NCBI RefSeq assembly: GCF_024181225.1 | Contig: NZ_CP051198.1 | Span: 2,232,001-2,296,000 of the forward strand | DNA: 64,000 nucleotides | DNA from: Treponema sp. OMZ 787 | Lineage (GTDB): Bacteria > Spirochaetota > Spirochaetia > Treponematales > Treponemataceae | Reading direction: 5' to 3' | In this document: piece after piece, positions 62,005 through 64,000 of the stretch | How the letters are laid out: every line of letters starts with the position of its first letter | Numbering within the stretch: the first letter of the stretch is position 1 | Translations under genes and position numbers: made by a program | The notes under the pieces: generated by a model | What the model saw: the letters and a program-made list of their open reading frames with translations, nothing else | What the model was told of the DNA's origin: nothing | Database searches by the model: none

Positions 62005-64000
62005 TTATTTAATATCCGGAAAAAGCTCTTTTATAATCTCTCTATAGTTTTTGCCGTAATATAGATGGCCGTAGATGATTGCGGCGGCAAGCACATTTCT
62101 GCCGTAGCCTCTTGTTTCAGCATAAGCAAGACTTTCTAAAAATAAGTCGGTCGGCAGATCTCCGGCCTGTCTTACCCAGCGTTTAACTGCATTGGGACCT
62201 GCATTATAAGAAAAAAGAGCGTGCATAATTTTTCCGCCATTTCGGCGTATCATCTCAGACAAATAAAAGGCCCCGAAGCGGATATTTGTATCGGGATTGT
62301 TGAGGTCATAAGAATCTATCTTCAAACGTCGGGCTATATCGGCGGCAGTAGGTTTCATCAGCTGGGCAAGCCCGATAGCCCCGGCATGGGAAATAACCTC
62401 AGACTTAAAATAGCTTTCACTTCTAAGAAGGGCATATAAAAGATATTCAGGCAAATTATATTCTGCGGAGTATCTTTTAACCGAGTCAAGCCAAGGCCTA
62501 GGATAGATTAATTTTAAGTGTTCCTCTCCAAAGTCGGCACCTTCGGAATTAACCGCAAATGACATAGTTCTCATAGAATCGGCATAATAACCGTTTTCGG
62601 ATAAAATTTTTGAAAAAAAGGAAGCCTCTTCCGTAGTGATTTGAGGATATAAAACGGTAATTTTATTGTATAATTGAGAATAAAGTTTATATTTGACAAA
62701 GCCCTTTAAAATCTTAACCGTATCTTCATCCGAAAAACCGCCGCCGCCTTTTCGTTTATAATTTTTTCCGTATGGGGAAGAAACGATGGGCAGCCCAAGT
62801 TGATAGGCAGCCATCAGTCTGTAATAAAAAGAGGCATGATCCTTTTCGTAGGCTTCTCGGTAAAGTTTTTTGGACTCATCAGCAGGCAATTTTTTAGAGC
62901 GGGCAAGAATATAGGCATGGCGTGCATGATCCGAAAAAAGGTTTGTTTTTTGAACAGCTTTTTGAAGCCTTTCAAGGCCGTTCCAATCTTTGGCAAGAAC
63001 AAGTTTCATACAGGCATGAGCTGTCAGCTCTTCATAAACCGGCATATTTTTCCATGAAGGAGCCGTAAAGCAAAGTTCATCCAAAAACACCTTAAACGAT
63101 CTATTTTTTTCTATATCTAAAATGTACCAAAGGGCAACATCATAATCATAGGCTTGAGGCGGATAGCTCTTAGCTTTTTTAAAAAGTAAAACAGCCTTTT
63201 CGGTATTTTCCTTACCGCCCATTTTTAAACGCATACGGGCGGCATAAAAAGCGTACATATATTTTTGCACAATATAATCTGAGGTCTTGTTTGATCTTTG
63301 TTCATAAAACTCAAGCCGCTTTTCAAAAAGGACGGCATCGGCAGCATAATCAACAGAACCTGACAAAGCTGCCCTTCCTGCATCGGAAAGAACAGTTCTA
63401 TGCTCAAACAAAGCCTCTTCCCCTGCCTCCATCAAGTCCTTAAAAATAGGCCATGCATCTTTAAACCGAGATTCAAAAGTTAATTTTCTTGCTGTTAGAA
63501 TTCTAAAAAAATTGTCTCCGTAGACTTTTAACTCAGACTTATTCTTTTCGATATTTTTTAAACCTTCAATAAGCTCTGAGTCAAATTTTTGAGCGTTAAG
63601 ATAGTCAGGTAAGGGCTGCTCCATTTTGTTAAAATTACCCGATAAAAATAAGAGCTTTTGAATTGCAGCTCTTATATCTTTATCGTTTTTTGCATCCAAG
63701 CGGAGGGCTTCGGGCAAAGCAAGTTTTTCTTCAAGACGCTTAATTTTTTCTTCATTTGACAAAAGAGAATAAAGCTCATCATCAGCCAGTTTTTTATACG
63801 GCATAGGAGAGTTTTTGATTGCATATTCAAAATAAGCCCTTGCCGATTCGTCATAGATTTTTTTATCGGCAGACCTTACCTTCGCCTTTTGAAGGGCAAG
63901 TCCTATGTAGTACAAAGATGAAGGATCGGTATTATATAATTTTTTTAACTCCAAGGGCTGAGGCTTTAAAAAACGGTAAAAATTTTCCGAATAGAGGGCA
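62005..64000 (-). CDS. slt: Soluble lytic transglycosylase (5' end outside window)
   Basis: The frame is open to the right edge, so the start and any signal peptide lie beyond 64000; at least 664 codons are visible. The long N-terminal part is alpha-helical and repeat-like, as in the superhelical U domain of Slt70. The C-terminal domain has the GH23 catalytic Glu in LLRSESYFKSE near the end, followed by GAIGLAQLMKPTAADIA, NIRFGAFYLSEM and FSYNAGPNAVKRW. It cleaves peptidoglycan glycan strands in the periplasm. The family is firm; the gene symbol is by similarity. Confidence 0.9.
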   Translation of the reverse strand, partial: ALYSENFYRFLKPQPLELKKLYNTDPSSLYYIGLALQKAKVRSADKKIYDESARAYFEYAIKNSPMPYKKLADDELYSLLSNEEKIKRLEEKLALPEALRLDAKNDKDIRAAIQKLLFLSGNFNKMEQPLPDYLNAQKFDSELIEGLKNIEKNKSELKVYGDNFFRILTARKLTFESRFKDAWPIFKDLMEAGEEALFEHRTVLSDAGRAALSGSVDYAADAVLFEKRLEFYEQRSNKTSDYIVQKYMYAFYAARMRLKMGGKENTEKAVLLFKKAKSYPPQAYDYDVALWYILDIEKNRSFKVFLDELCFTAPSWKNMPVYEELTAHACMKLVLAKDWNGLERLQKAVQKTNLFSDHARHAYILARSKKLPADESKKLYREAYEKDHASFYYRLMAAYQLGLPIVSSPYGKNYKRKGGGGFSDEDTVKILKGFVKYKLYSQLYNKITVLYPQITTEEASFFSKILSENGYYADSMRTMSFAVNSEGADFGEEHLKLIYPRPWLDSVKRYSAEYNLPEYLLYALLRSESYFKSEVISHAGAIGLAQLMKPTAADIARRLKIDSYDLNNPDTNIRFGAFYLSEMIRRNGGKIMHALFSYNAGPNAVKRWVRQAGDLPTDLFLESLAYAETRGYGRNVLAAAIIYGHLYYGKNYREIIKELFPDIK

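Overview
The window looks like chromosomal DNA of an oral treponeme, most likely Treponema denticola or a very close relative. This rests on recognition, not a search. The DNA is A+T-rich. It carries a T. denticola-type methionine gamma-lyase, an mglBAC glucose/galactose transporter with a spirochaete-type MglB lipoprotein, a methylaspartate (glutamate mutase) fermentation pair, pyruvate:ferredoxin oxidoreductase, and several Treponema-type secreted proteins. No rRNA, tRNA, CRISPR array or prophage was seen.

Layout. 0-10 kb: nifJ with a TTG-start racemase and megL on the minus strand, an EamA transporter, and two divergent NhaC-type carriers. 10-20 kb: Nif3-like protein and ATP-grasp enzyme, convergent with galK; a truncated hicB; an arsenite methyltransferase (arsM) read through an in-frame TGA as a probable selenoprotein; mglC, mglA and mglB; and an acyl-ACP thioesterase. 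20-31 kb: signal peptidase I, an Rpn-type nuclease, proS and a lipid/thioesterase cluster, an orphan ZnuA, DUF1361, and a large secreted protein followed by a small RNA candidate. 31-40 kb: pepD, a FecBCD/BtuFCD-type metallophore or B12 importer, methylaspartate ammonia-lyase and glutamate mutase E, a second Rpn nuclease, and cutC. 40-49 kb: a coiled-coil protein overlapping a ParE-like topoisomerase subunit, tcdA, mraY, a DUF368 gene broken by TGA, a uracil permease, a decayed hicAB module, and a YibE/F protein. 49-64 kb: 5'-nucleotidase, U32 protease, esterase, ABC exporter, rdgB, a sigma-like unknown, DUF2225-truA, PrsW, a sirtuin, a second small RNA candidate, a GHKL-HDOD regulator, and a lytic transglycosylase running off the right edge.

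Metabolism fits an anaerobic amino-acid and sugar fermenter. Glutamate can be opened by glutamate mutase and methylaspartase, and methionine split by MegL to 2-oxobutyrate, methanethiol and ammonia. 2-oxoacids can be oxidised by NifJ, and glucose/galactose imported by MglBAC and phosphorylated by GalK. The FeCD-type importer next to the B12-dependent mutase genes may supply cobalamin, but this is inference.

The strongest unusual signal is the arsM gene (13884-14669). Its in-frame TGA sits exactly where ArsM proteins carry their third catalytic cysteine, and a 7-bp hairpin with a GGA loop lies 20 nt downstream, as in a bacterial SECIS. Other points of interest are five genes whose -10 box lies 6-8 nt before the ATG (probable leaderless mRNAs), two independent small RNA candidates, a 220-residue coiled coil fused to MglC, twin intergenic hairpins flanking the methylaspartase gene, and two decayed HicB antitoxin genes.
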